Program-made: the position numbers and the translations under genes
Shown here: positions 1 through 6,568 of the stretch, one piece after another
How the letters are laid out: every line of letters starts with the position of its first letter
Position numbering within the stretch: position 1 is the stretch's first letter
Notes under the pieces: model-generated
Told to the model about the DNA's origin: nothing
Databases searched by the model: none
What the model saw: the letters and a program-made list of their open reading frames with translations, nothing else
NCBI GenBank assembly: GCA_015493625.1
Contig: WGCT01000092.1
Span: forward strand, 1-6,640
Reading direction: 5' to 3'
Length of the DNA: 6,640 nt
Origin: Draconibacterium sp.
GTDB lineage: Bacteria; Bacteroidota; Bacteroidia; Bacteroidales; Prolixibacteraceae

Positions 1-1317
1 AGCCCACTCGATTTGGTGAAATTTACAGCAGCATATGCTACTTGGGTAAAACAGAGTACTACAAATAAACAGCTTAAAATTGTTGTTGGACGCGATGCCC
101 GTATCTCGGGTGAAATGGTAAGTTCAATTGTTGTTGCAACATTAACCGGAATGGGTTGTAACGTAGTAAATATTGGACTGGCAACCACTCCTACCACCGA
201 AATTGCTGTTGTTGAAGAGCAAGCCGATGGCGGAATTATTTTAACAGCAAGTCATAACCCGAAGCAGTGGAATGCTTTAAAACTATTAAATAACAAAGGT
301 GAGTTTTTAAATGCTACTGAAGGTGCAACGGTTCTAGAAATTGCCGAATCGGAAAATTTCTTGTTTGCCGAGGTTGACGATTTGGGCACGGTATCTGGAA
401 AAGATTATACCGATTTTCATGTTCAGCATGTATTAAATTTAAATTTGGTTGATGTTGAAGCAATAAAAGCAGCCAATTTTACTGTTGCCATCGATGCGGT
501 AAACTCGGTGGGAGGAGTTGCTATGCCGGCTCTTTTTAAAGCGCTGGGCATTAAAACTATTGTTGAAATTAACTGCGAGCCTACCGGACATTTTGCACAC
601 GTTCCGGAACCACTTCCCGAAAATCTGGTTGAAACATCGGAGATTATTAAAAAGAGTAATGTAGATGTTGGCTTTGTGGTTGACCCCGATGTTGACCGCC
701 TTGCCATTATAAACGAAGACGGCACCATGTTTAACGAAGAGTACACACTGGTTGCCATTGCCGATTATGTTTTGAGTAAAACCCCGGGAAATACGGTTTC
801 CAATTTATCGTCGAGCAGGGCATTACGTGTTATTACCGAAAAGCACGGGCAGAGTTATTCGGCAGCAGCAGTGGGCGAAGTAAATGTAGTTGCAAAAATG
901 AAAGCAACAAATGCAGTTATTGGTGGCGAAGGAAACGGAGGTGTTATTTATCCGGCAAGCCACAGCGGACGCGATGCTCTGGTAGGAGCAGCTCTGTTTT
1001 TGTCGCACTTGGCAAAATTGGGAGTAAAATGTTCGGCGTTGCGGAAAACTTATCCCGACTATTTTATATCGAAAAACAAAATTGAACTTACACCCGAAAT
1101 TGATGTTGACGGCATTTTGTTAAAAATGAAAGAGAAATATTCGGGCGAGCAGGTTACCGATATCGATGGAGTAAAAATAGATTTTGAAAATTCCTGGGTA
1201 CATCTGCGTAAATCGAATACCGAGCCAATAATCAGAATTTATGCCGAAGCCGATTCGATGAAAAATGCCGAAAATTTAGCAGAAAAAATAATTGAACAAA
1301 TAAAAGAGTTAATTTAA
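1..1317 (+). CDS. glmM: Phosphoglucosamine mutase, GlmM type (5' end outside the window)
   Basis: The product belongs to the alpha-D-phosphohexomutase family and probably converts glucosamine-6-phosphate to glucosamine-1-phosphate in the cytoplasm, on the route to UDP-GlcNAc for peptidoglycan and lipid A. The frame is open from base 1 (S-P-L-D-L-V-K-F), so the TTG at 13 is not a credible start. About 20-25 N-terminal residues appear to be missing relative to the usual ~460. Counting from the first in-frame codon, 438 residues are visible. They carry the catalytic phosphoserine loop TASHNP (Ser84, bases 250-252), the metal-binding loop DPDVDR (Asp228, 230, 232), the sugar-binding loop GEGNGG (about 309-314) and the phosphate-binding loop RKSNTEP (403-409), in the family order. 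The GEGNGG loop, rather than GEQSGH, is the archaeal-type/Bacteroidota form; a phosphomanno- or phosphoglucomutase role is the main alternative. No frameshift is seen. Confidence 0.9.
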   Translation, partial: SPLDLVKFTAAYATWVKQSTTNKQLKIVVGRDARISGEMVSSIVVATLTGMGCNVVNIGLATTPTTEIAVVEEQADGGIILTASHNPKQWNALKLLNNKGEFLNATEGATVLEIAESENFLFAEVDDLGTVSGKDYTDFHVQHVLNLNLVDVEAIKAANFTVAIDAVNSVGGVAMPALFKALGIKTIVEINCEPTGHFAHVPEPLPENLVETSEIIKKSNVDVGFVVDPDVDRLAIINEDGTMFNEEYTLVAIADYVLSKTPGNTVSNLSSSRALRVITEKHGQSYSAAAVGEVNVVAKMKATNAVIGGEGNGGVIYPASHSGRDALVGAALFLSHLAKLGVKCSALRKTYPDYFISKNKIELTPEIDVDGILLKMKEKYSGEQVTDIDGVKIDFENSWVHLRKSNTEPIIRIYAEADSMKNAENLAEKIIEQIKELI

Positions 1318-1484
1318 AATAGGCAAAAGGCGGTGGCGGTGAGCTTATACTCAATTAACCCGATACATTTCGAAAATCCGTTTAACATTATGCAATTTCA
1401 CTCTTAATAAAACAGCGAACAAAGCCTCTTTTTTACAACATTGCTAATTTATAGAGAAATGAAGTTAATTTGATTTGCGATAGA

Positions 1485-1514
1485 CTGATTATCACGCAGA
1501 AAAATGTATTTTTG
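1485..1514 (+). promoter_or_regulatory. Promoter of asnS, Bacteroidota type
   Basis: TATTTTTG at 1507-1514 matches the Bacteroidota primary-sigma -7 box TAnnTTTG exactly. Nineteen bases upstream, CTG at 1485-1487 is a partial match to the -33 TTG. Transcription would start around 1519-1522, giving a leader of about 28 nt before the ATG at 1549. The leader is A-rich (TATTAAAAAGCTGCAAAA) without a Shine-Dalgarno sequence, which is normal in this phylum. The rest of the gap from 1318 holds a GGCGGT tandem pair (1329-1340) but no convincing terminator for the upstream gene and no small gene. Confidence 0.75.
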
Positions 1515-1548
1515 TCGCTTTCAAAACAGATATTAAAAAGCTGCAAAA

Positions 1549-2985
1549 ATGAAAAGGGTAAAAATTAAAGATATTCTACAAAAAGGAGAACCGGGCAATG
1601 AAGTTGTTGTAAAAGGTTGGGTTCGAACAAAACGCGGGAGCAAAAATGTTAATTTTATTGCGTTAAACGACGGGTCAATTATTCATAACTTACAAGTAGT
1701 AGTTGATGTCGATAATTTCGACGATTCACTTTTACGTGACATTAATACCGGAGCAGCACTGTCGGTAAGCGGAAAACTGGCCGAGTCGGCAGGAAGTGGA
1801 CAGGCAATTGAAATGATTGCTGAAAAAGTTGAGTTGCTGGGAGGTGCCGACCCCGACAAATTTCCAATTCAACCCAAACGTCATACACTCGAATTTTTAC
1901 GCGAAAACGCCCATTTACGTTTTCGCACCAATACGTTTAGTGCGGTTTTTCGTGTTCGTCATGCCATGGCTTTTGCCGTTCATAAATTCTTTAACGAGAA
2001 AGGATTTAACTATTTGCATACGCCAATAATAACTGCCAGCGATGCCGAAGGAGCAGGGCAAATGTTTAGGGTGAGCACCCTCGATGCAAAAAATCCGCCA
2101 CTTACCGACGAAGGCGAAGTAGATTATACTCAAGACTTTTTTGGGAAGGCAACAAACTTAACCGTTTCGGGGCAACTCGAAGGCGAATTAGGAGCATTGG
2201 CACTGGGTGAAATTTATACATTCGGACCAACGTTCAGAGCCGAAAATTCGAATACAACCCGCCACCTTGCCGAATTTTGGATGATTGAACCCGAAATGGC
2301 TTTTTACGATTTAAAAGACAATATGGATTTGGCCGAAGAGTTTTTAAAATCGTTAATAAAATATGCGCTCGACAACTGTATGGACGACCTTCAGTTTTTA
2401 GCCGGACGATTGAAACAAGAGGAGAAAAGCAAACCGCAAAACCAGCGCTCGATGGACTTAATTGAGAAACTGGAGTTTGTTTTAAACAACAATTTTATTC
2501 GGATTACCTATTCCGAAGCCATTGATATTTTAATAAACTCGAAACCGTATAAAAAGAAAAAATTTCAATTCCCGGTTGAATGGGGCGTCGACCTGCAAAG
2601 CGAACACGAACGCTACCTGGTAGAAAAACATTTTAACTGCCCTGTAATTTTAACCGATTATCCGAAAGACATTAAAGCATTTTATATGAAACAAAATGCC
2701 GATGGGAAAACCGTTGGTGCTATGGATGTTTTGTTTCCGCAAATTGGCGAAATAATTGGTGGCTCGCAACGCGAAGAGAGTTTAGAAAAGCTCGAAACCA
2801 GAATGAAAGAGATGAATGTACCTGCCAAAGAGATGGACTGGTATTTAGATACACGCCGGTTTGGGTCGGTTGAACACAGTGGTTTCGGACTGGGGTTCGA
2901 ACGATTAATTCTGTTTATTACCGGAATGGGAAATATCCGCGATGTAATTGCATTTCCTCGTACACCCAAAAATGCTGAATTTTAA
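1549..2985 (+). CDS. asnS: Asparaginyl-tRNA synthetase
   Basis: This cytoplasmic class IIb aminoacyl-tRNA synthetase activates asparagine with ATP and charges tRNA-Asn. The 478 residues compare with about 466 in E. coli AsnS, so the gene is full length. Residues ~17-100 form the OB-fold anticodon-binding domain ([19 protein letters not shown]). The catalytic domain follows. The motif 1 region is at ~132-163, with the AsnRS-typical DAEGAGQMF at 165-173. Motif 2 includes [16 protein letters not shown] (228-243), and motif 3 includes GFGLGFERL (445-453) with Arg452 in the ATP-binding [13 protein letters not shown] (279-287) lies in the segment separating AsnRS from AspRS. AspRS is unlikely because of the DAEGAGQMF segment and the absence of its large insertion domain. 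The start at 1549 is the first ATG after the promoter and gives the expected N-terminus. The gene is probably monocistronic, lying between its own promoter and the terminator at 3034-3084. Confidence 0.97.
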   Translation: MKRVKIKDILQKGEPGNEVVVKGWVRTKRGSKNVNFIALNDGSIIHNLQVVVDVDNFDDSLLRDINTGAALSVSGKLAESAGSGQAIEMIAEKVELLGGADPDKFPIQPKRHTLEFLRENAHLRFRTNTFSAVFRVRHAMAFAVHKFFNEKGFNYLHTPIITASDAEGAGQMFRVSTLDAKNPPLTDEGEVDYTQDFFGKATNLTVSGQLEGELGALALGEIYTFGPTFRAENSNTTRHLAEFWMIEPEMAFYDLKDNMDLAEEFLKSLIKYALDNCMDDLQFLAGRLKQEEKSKPQNQRSMDLIEKLEFVLNNNFIRITYSEAIDILINSKPYKKKKFQFPVEWGVDLQSEHERYLVEKHFNCPVILTDYPKDIKAFYMKQNADGKTVGAMDVLFPQIGEIIGGSQREESLEKLETRMKEMNVPAKEMDWYLDTRRFGSVEHSGFGLGFERLILFITGMGNIRDVIAFPRTPKNAEF

Positions 2986-2989
2986 ATTC

Positions 2990-3005
2990 GACTTTAAACA
3001 ACTTC
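2990..3005 (+). repeat. 16-bp direct repeat, copy 1 (3' of asnS)
   Basis: GACTTTAAACAACTTC begins 4 nt after the asnS stop codon. An identical 16-mer is at 5199-5214, overlapping the stop codon of the PAP2-like gene. The sequences flanking the two copies differ. Its function is unknown. Confidence 0.7.
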
Positions 3006-3033
3006 AATTTGTACTTGCTTTATTCCGAACATC

Positions 3034-3084
3034 GGTTCAACAAAAAATTTTATATTGAAAAAAGTTTTGTTGAACCTTTTTTTT
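3034..3084 (+). terminator. Intrinsic terminator of asnS
   Basis: A perfect 12-bp inverted repeat, GGTTCAACAAAA (3034-3045) and TTTTGTTGAACC (3065-3076), is followed directly by eight T residues (3077-3084). TTTT at 3048-3051 and the A run at 3058-3063 could extend the pairing inside the 19-nt loop. The T run is on the plus-strand side only, so it ends transcripts from asnS. It separates asnS from the rpoN promoter just downstream. Confidence 0.88.
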
Positions 3085-3088
3085 ATCT

Positions 3089-3116
3089 CTGAACTCCGAA
3101 AAAAATAGTATTTTTG
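3089..3116 (+). promoter_or_regulatory. Promoter of the rpoN operon, Bacteroidota type
   Basis: TATTTTTG at 3109-3116 is an exact TAnnTTTG -7 box, identical to the one before asnS and preceded by a similar A-rich stretch (AAAAATAG against AAAAATG). CTG at 3089-3091, 17 bases upstream, is a partial -33 match. The predicted start near 3122 leaves a leader of only about 13-15 nt before the ATG at 3136. Only a weak GGGA at 3131-3134 resembles a ribosome-binding site. The box lies 25 nt past the asnS terminator, so rpoN appears to be independently transcribed. Confidence 0.75.
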
Positions 3117-3135
3117 CGAAGTTAACAATTGGGAT

Positions 3136-4593
3136 ATGGAGCAACGACTAACATTACAACAAAAACTGCTTCAGAAGCTTTCGCCGCAACAAATACAGGT
3201 TATAAAGCTTCTGGAAATCCCAACCGTACAACTCGAACAGCGAATTAAAAAAGAGCTCGAAGAAAACCCGGTTCTCGAAATTGAATCGGACAATATGGAA
3301 GTTGTTGACGATACAACTCCTCAAGATTCGGAACAGGAAAAAGATATTGATAACGATGAATTTTCTTTCGACGACTATTATGCTGAAGATGAAGACATTC
3401 CGTCGTACAAACTGAATGCAAAGAACTATTCGAAAGACGATAAGTACATCGACATTCCCTTTTCGGTTGGAACAACTTTTCACGAATTTTTACAAGAACA
3501 GCTGGGATTGCTGTCGCTATCCGACGAAGAGAAACAACTGGCGGAATACATTATTGGTAATATTGACGACGATGGATATTTGCGCCGCGACCTATTATCG
3601 ATTTCCGATGATTTAGCATTTAATATGAATCTTGATGTTCCGGAAGAGAAGTTGTTGAAAATTTTACTCGACATTCAGCAGTTCGATCCTCCTGGAGTGG
3701 GAGCACGCAGCTTGCAAGAGTGTTTGCTTATTCAGCTAAAACGTAAAAATAACGACGAATTAAAGCTGGCAATTAAAATTGTTGAGGACTTTTTCCCCGA
3801 GTTCACTAAAAAACACTACTCGAAAATACAGAGTAAACTCGAGCTTACCGAAGCGCAGTTAAAAGAGGCAATCGACCATATTTTAAAACTTAACCCAAAA
3901 CCGGGAAGTTCGTATAGTAATCCGTTAAATAAGGCTAACCAGCATATTGTCCCCGATTTTATCCTCGACAATATTGACGGAGAGCTTAATCTTACGTTAA
4001 ACCAGCGAAATGTTCCAAACTTAATTATTAACGAATCGTATTTGGGAATGCTTCGCGCGCTTGGCGAAAGTCATAAACAGAAGAAGCAAAACAACAAAGA
4101 GGCGTTACAATTTGTAAAACAGAAACTCGATTCGGCAAAATGGTTTATCGATGCTATTCAGCAACGCCAAACAACACTGCTATTAACAATGTCTGAGATT
4201 ATTAATTTTCAGAAAGAGTATTTTCAGGATGGCGATGAATCTAAATTAAAACCTATGATTCTGAAAGATATTGCAGAACGGATTAATTTGGATATTTCAA
4301 CTGTTTCGCGCGTATCGAACAGCAAATACATTCAAACTCATTTTGGAATTTATCCGTTAAAATATTTCTTTTCGGAAGGAATGCAAAAAGATGATGGAGA
4401 AGAAGTCTCGACTCGCGAAATAAAGAAAATATTAAAAGAGTGCATTGAGGCTGAAGACAAACATAAACCTTTAACCGACGAAAAACTGGCTTCAATACTT
4501 AAAGAAAAATCGTATAATATTGCACGTCGCACTGTTGCCAAATACCGCGAACAACTAAATATTCCGGTTGCTCGTTTGAGAAAAGAGTTATAG
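3136..4593 (+). CDS. rpoN: RNA polymerase sigma-54 factor
   Basis: Sigma-54 directs core RNA polymerase to -24/-12 promoters and needs an AAA+ activator to open them. The 485-residue product has the full domain series. Region I (~1-49, Q/L-rich, LQQKLLQKLSPQQIQVIKLL) binds activator and melts DNA. Region II (~50-100) is strongly acidic, rich in Asp and Glu. The core-binding domain spans roughly 105-280. A helix-turn-helix that recognises -12 lies around 374-400 (LKDIAERINLDISTVSRV). The RpoN box that recognises -24, ARRTVAKYRE, is at 463-472. The N-terminus MEQRLTLQQKL is typical, which supports the ATG at 3136. The gene is probably driven by the primary-sigma promoter at 3089-3116. It is followed after one base by the PAP2-like gene, implying a two-gene operon. 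No NtrC-type activator gene is present in the window. Confidence 0.97.
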   Translation: MEQRLTLQQKLLQKLSPQQIQVIKLLEIPTVQLEQRIKKELEENPVLEIESDNMEVVDDTTPQDSEQEKDIDNDEFSFDDYYAEDEDIPSYKLNAKNYSKDDKYIDIPFSVGTTFHEFLQEQLGLLSLSDEEKQLAEYIIGNIDDDGYLRRDLLSISDDLAFNMNLDVPEEKLLKILLDIQQFDPPGVGARSLQECLLIQLKRKNNDELKLAIKIVEDFFPEFTKKHYSKIQSKLELTEAQLKEAIDHILKLNPKPGSSYSNPLNKANQHIVPDFILDNIDGELNLTLNQRNVPNLIINESYLGMLRALGESHKQKKQNNKEALQFVKQKLDSAKWFIDAIQQRQTTLLLTMSEIINFQKEYFQDGDESKLKPMILKDIAERINLDISTVSRVSNSKYIQTHFGIYPLKYFFSEGMQKDDGEEVSTREIKKILKECIEAEDKHKPLTDEKLASILKEKSYNIARRTVAKYREQLNIPVARLRKEL

Positions 4594-4594
4594 T

Positions 4595-5200
4595 ATGTCT
4601 GAGAAAATTTCCAAGATTATTTCCTATATTTTTCATCCTGTATTAATTCCTACATTAGGGTTCTTACTGCTGTTTAACTCGGGTTTTTATTTTTCTTTGC
4701 TAACCTGGGATGCAAAACGATTTGTGCTGCTTGTGGTTTTGTTAACAACCGCGCTTTTGCCCATTATCTCGGTTGGTATACTTTCGTTAAACCCTAAATT
4801 TAACATTGCAATGGAACAGAGTAAAGATCGTATTCTTCCGCTTTTATCGTCGTCGGTTTTCTATTATCTTGGTTCTGTTTTGTTGGGCCGAATGCGAGCA
4901 TTTCCTATTTTTAAACTCTTTTTAATGGCATCGGTTTTGGTAATAATTATTGTGTTGCTTGTTTCGTTTAAATGGAAAATAAGTAACCATATGGCGGCAG
5001 TTGGCGGAATGACAGGAACCATTTTTGCTCTTTCGTTCCGAACCGGTGTAAATCCGGTATGGTCGCTTCTGTTTGTTGTTTTAGTCTCGGGAGTTGTTGG
5101 TACTGCCCGGCTTGTACTTAAAAAACATAATCTAAAACAGATTGTTGCCGGTTATGCCGTGGGGTTTGCAACGCTTTACGGAGTAATTTATTTTATTTGA
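4595..5200 (+). CDS. PAP2-like polytopic membrane protein with altered active site
   Basis: The 201-residue product is very hydrophobic, with about six membrane segments (roughly 12-32, 43-64, 83-98, 104-124, 153-175 and 183-201) and no cleavable signal peptide. The C-terminal half resembles the PAP2 phosphatase superfamily. KISNHMAAVGG (128-138) is a reduced form of the PSGH motif, with Ser130 and His132. ARLVLKKHNLKQ (171-182) keeps the R-x5-H-x3 spacing of SRxxxxxHxxxD (Arg172, His178) but ends in Gln182 instead of Asp. The first motif, KxxxxxxRP, is not intact; RILP at 79-82 is the nearest relic. The fold is therefore inferred, and phosphatase activity is uncertain. The substrate is unknown; lipid or isoprenoid phosphates would be the family expectation. 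The ATG at 4595 follows the rpoN stop (4591-4593) by one base, suggesting translational coupling. No strong terminator follows. Confidence 0.8.
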   Translation: MSEKISKIISYIFHPVLIPTLGFLLLFNSGFYFSLLTWDAKRFVLLVVLLTTALLPIISVGILSLNPKFNIAMEQSKDRILPLLSSSVFYYLGSVLLGRMRAFPIFKLFLMASVLVIIIVLLVSFKWKISNHMAAVGGMTGTIFALSFRTGVNPVWSLLFVVLVSGVVGTARLVLKKHNLKQIVAGYAVGFATLYGVIYFI

Positions 5201-5214
5201 CTTTAAACAACTTC
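5199..5214 (+). repeat. 16-bp direct repeat, copy 2 (3' of PAP2-like gene)
   Basis: GACTTTAAACAACTTC is identical to 2990-3005 and starts inside the TGA stop codon (5198-5200). ACAACTT within it (5207-5213) also has an inverted match, AAGTTGT, at 5347-5353, bracketing the structured part of the convergent gap. Confidence 0.7.
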
Positions 5215-5227
5215 TATATCTAAATGG

Positions 5228-5243
5228 GTTGAGCATTCTCAAC
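5228..5243. other. Small hairpin after the PAP2-like gene
   Basis: GTTGAG (5228-5233) and CTCAAC (5238-5243) form a perfect 6-bp stem with a CATT loop, extendable by two G-T pairs. It is followed by an A run rather than T residues, so it is not a standard intrinsic terminator on the plus strand. It could stabilise the 3' end of the rpoN operon transcript. Confidence 0.45.
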
Positions 5244-5314
5244 TTCAAACAAAAAAATGACTAATTTCCCACGGCTGATATCTTTTTGTCCAGCCGGTAT
5301 TCCTTTCATCGTTA

Positions 5315-5339
5315 TGAGCCGCAAAATGTTTACGGCTCA
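5315..5339. other. GC-rich hairpin in the convergent gap
   Basis: TGAGCCG (5315-5321) and CGGCTCA (5333-5339) form a perfect 7-bp stem; AAA/TTT pairing inside the 11-nt loop can extend it past one mismatch. On the plus strand only CTTTAAAA follows, a poor T run, so it is at best a weak terminator for the rpoN operon. No T run follows on the minus strand. Confidence 0.45.
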
Positions 5340-5649
5340 CTTTAAAAAGTTGTGGAGTAGCAATAGATTAATATAAATTCCTGTGGGGAATGAAGCGAGA
5401 AATTATTGTAAAGAAATGATATAAACCTTATTCTTAGGTTCTATAGCTTAGTAGTCTATTGGGCTAACAAGTTGCATCAAACCGTATTAACCTTATTCTA
5501 AATATAAAGATTGATTAGATTAACCAAAAAGAACAGGACAAGAAATTATCTCGGCAAACGAGTTTACTGCCAGAATGTATCTGTATAAATTAGTTAGCGA
5601 TGCTAAAAATAGGTTGCAGTGACGGAGACTTATATAATTATACTTTGAA

Positions 5650-6546
5650 TTAATTCTTTTCAAAAACATAAATTACCGAGCTGCATTTTGCTTTATTTAT
5701 TAAACTATCTAACCAAGAAATTCCTCCGTTAAAAATGCCTTTGAAAAGTGAGAGAGATGATTTTTTATATTTTTCGCTAAGCATAGAAACGTAAAACGAG
5801 TCGAACGGCATGGTGTGCAGACTTGCCAATTTGAAACCATGTTTCTCTCCAAATTGTTTCATTTGTTCGGGGGCAAAATGCCAAATATGGCGCGGCACAT
5901 CGTAAGCAGCCCAAAACTGTTTGTAATGTTTTGCATCGTACGAATCGTGGTTTGGAACAGCAATTATTAATTTCCCGTCGGTTTTTAGCAAACTCGAAAA
6001 TGCGTCCATGTTTTCGCTTAATTGATGAATATGTTCCAAAACGTGCCAAAGCGAAATTACATCGTACTCATTTTCTTTAAGTTTAAAAAGTTCTTCGGCG
6101 GGTAAGTTTTCGAGATTAAATTCAGCTTTTGCAAACTTTCTGGCGTCGTCGCTTTTTTCAATTCCGGTAACGTGCCAGCCATATTCACGCATCTCATTCA
6201 GAAAAAAACCTGTTCCGGTACCAACATCTAAAATGTGCCCGTTCTGCATTGCAGCAGCTTTTTCAACCAATCGTCTTTTTCTGCCAAGCATATATTTTCT
6301 AACCCGGTGATAAACGGAATTTACTAACCCTTTTGTTGTATTCGAATGAGATATGTAATTTTCAGATTGATAATAACTTCCAATGTTTTCCTCGTCTTCA
6401 ATCTCTTCGGTTATTTTAAACCCACAACGGTTACACTGTTTTATTTTGAATTTTTCATTCGATACAAAATAATCGGTACAAGTTAAAAAAGAAGAAAACT
6501 CGTTTCCGTTGCAAACCGGACAAATATTTACATTGAATTTAGCCAT
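5650..6546 (-). CDS. Zinc-ribbon class I SAM-dependent methyltransferase
   Basis: The product transfers a methyl group from S-adenosylmethionine to an unknown substrate. With the start at the ATG at 6544-6546 it has 298 residues. Two cysteine pairs near the N-terminus, CPVC (9-12) and CNRC (38-41), form a probable zinc ribbon. The Rossmann domain follows: the SAM-binding loop DVGTGTG (107-113), an acidic residue at the end of strand 2 (Glu130 in GIEKS), HVLEH (168-172) and a strand ending in VPN (197-199). DVPRHIWHF (216-224) resembles the DxPRHxxHF signature of the Methyltransf_23 group. Homologues of this build often act on sugars, lipids or quinone-like molecules, but nothing here identifies the substrate. 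A TTG 18 bases further upstream is in frame but weak, and it would overlap the candidate promoter. The gene is transcribed toward the rpoN operon, and no clear terminator follows its stop. Confidence 0.88.
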   Translation of the reverse strand: MAKFNVNICPVCNGNEFSSFLTCTDYFVSNEKFKIKQCNRCGFKITEEIEDEENIGSYYQSENYISHSNTTKGLVNSVYHRVRKYMLGRKRRLVEKAAAMQNGHILDVGTGTGFFLNEMREYGWHVTGIEKSDDARKFAKAEFNLENLPAEELFKLKENEYDVISLWHVLEHIHQLSENMDAFSSLLKTDGKLIIAVPNHDSYDAKHYKQFWAAYDVPRHIWHFAPEQMKQFGEKHGFKLASLHTMPFDSFYVSMLSEKYKKSSLSLFKGIFNGGISWLDSLINKAKCSSVIYVFEKN

Positions 6547-6561
6547 TTCTAAAATTTTGCG

Positions 6562-6568
6562 CAAGATA
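6562..6568 (-). promoter_or_regulatory. Possible -7 box of the methyltransferase gene
   Basis: On the minus strand TATCTTG is a one-base-short version of TAnnTTTG, ending 15 nt before the ATG at 6546. That spacing is close to the 19 nt seen for rpoN. No good -33 element is at the right distance. If it is real, the transcript starts downstream of the TTG at 6564, which favours the ATG start. Confidence 0.3.

Larger units (their letters stand above)
5201..5649. other. 449-base convergent intergenic region
   Basis: This gap separates a plus-strand gene from a minus-strand gene, so both transcripts should end here. The left part (to about 5353) contains two hairpins and a block of moderate GC that is open in one frame on each strand. 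Plus 5257-5376 is a 39-codon ATG frame. Minus 5340-5245 is a 31-codon GTG frame. Neither has a TAnnTTTG promoter or a clear ribosome-binding site, so neither is called as a gene. The right part (about 5360-5649) is AT-rich. It has an 11-bp repeat AACCTTATTCT (5424-5434 and 5489-5499), a short ATTCC/GGAAT stem (5377-5391) and the palindrome TATAATTATA (5633-5642). I find no tRNA, intrinsic terminator with a T run, or gene. Confidence 0.6.

Noticed and set aside
13..15. TTG at 13 as the start of the glmM-type gene
   Set aside because: The frame is open to the window edge and the preceding codons (S-P-L-D) continue the family pattern; the true start lies upstream.
1420..1436. AAAGCCTCTTTTTT as a terminator for the upstream mutase gene
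   Set aside because: A T run is present but there is no adjacent inverted repeat to form a stem.
2190..2215. TTGGCAC-like sequence in asnS as a sigma-54 -24 element
   Set aside because: There is no TTGC at the -12 spacing and it is inside a coding region; no convincing -24/-12 promoter was found in any gap.
1814..3674. Medium-length open frames overlapping asnS and rpoN on other frames and the opposite strand
   Set aside because: They lie wholly inside well-supported genes, lack recognisable domains and have compositions expected of shadow frames.
5437..5480. GGTTCTATAGCTTAG followed by GTAG, resembling the 5' half of a tRNA
   Set aside because: No matching acceptor 3' strand, no anticodon stem and no T-loop (TTCRANYC-like) follow within tRNA distance.
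5469..5490. GGGCTAACAAG as a possible integron attC core
   Set aside because: No GTTRRRY partner or paired inner boxes are present, and there is no cassette or integrase context.
6562..6564. TTG at 6564 as the methyltransferase start
   Set aside because: An ATG six codons downstream gives a better N-terminus, and the TTG overlaps the candidate -7 box.
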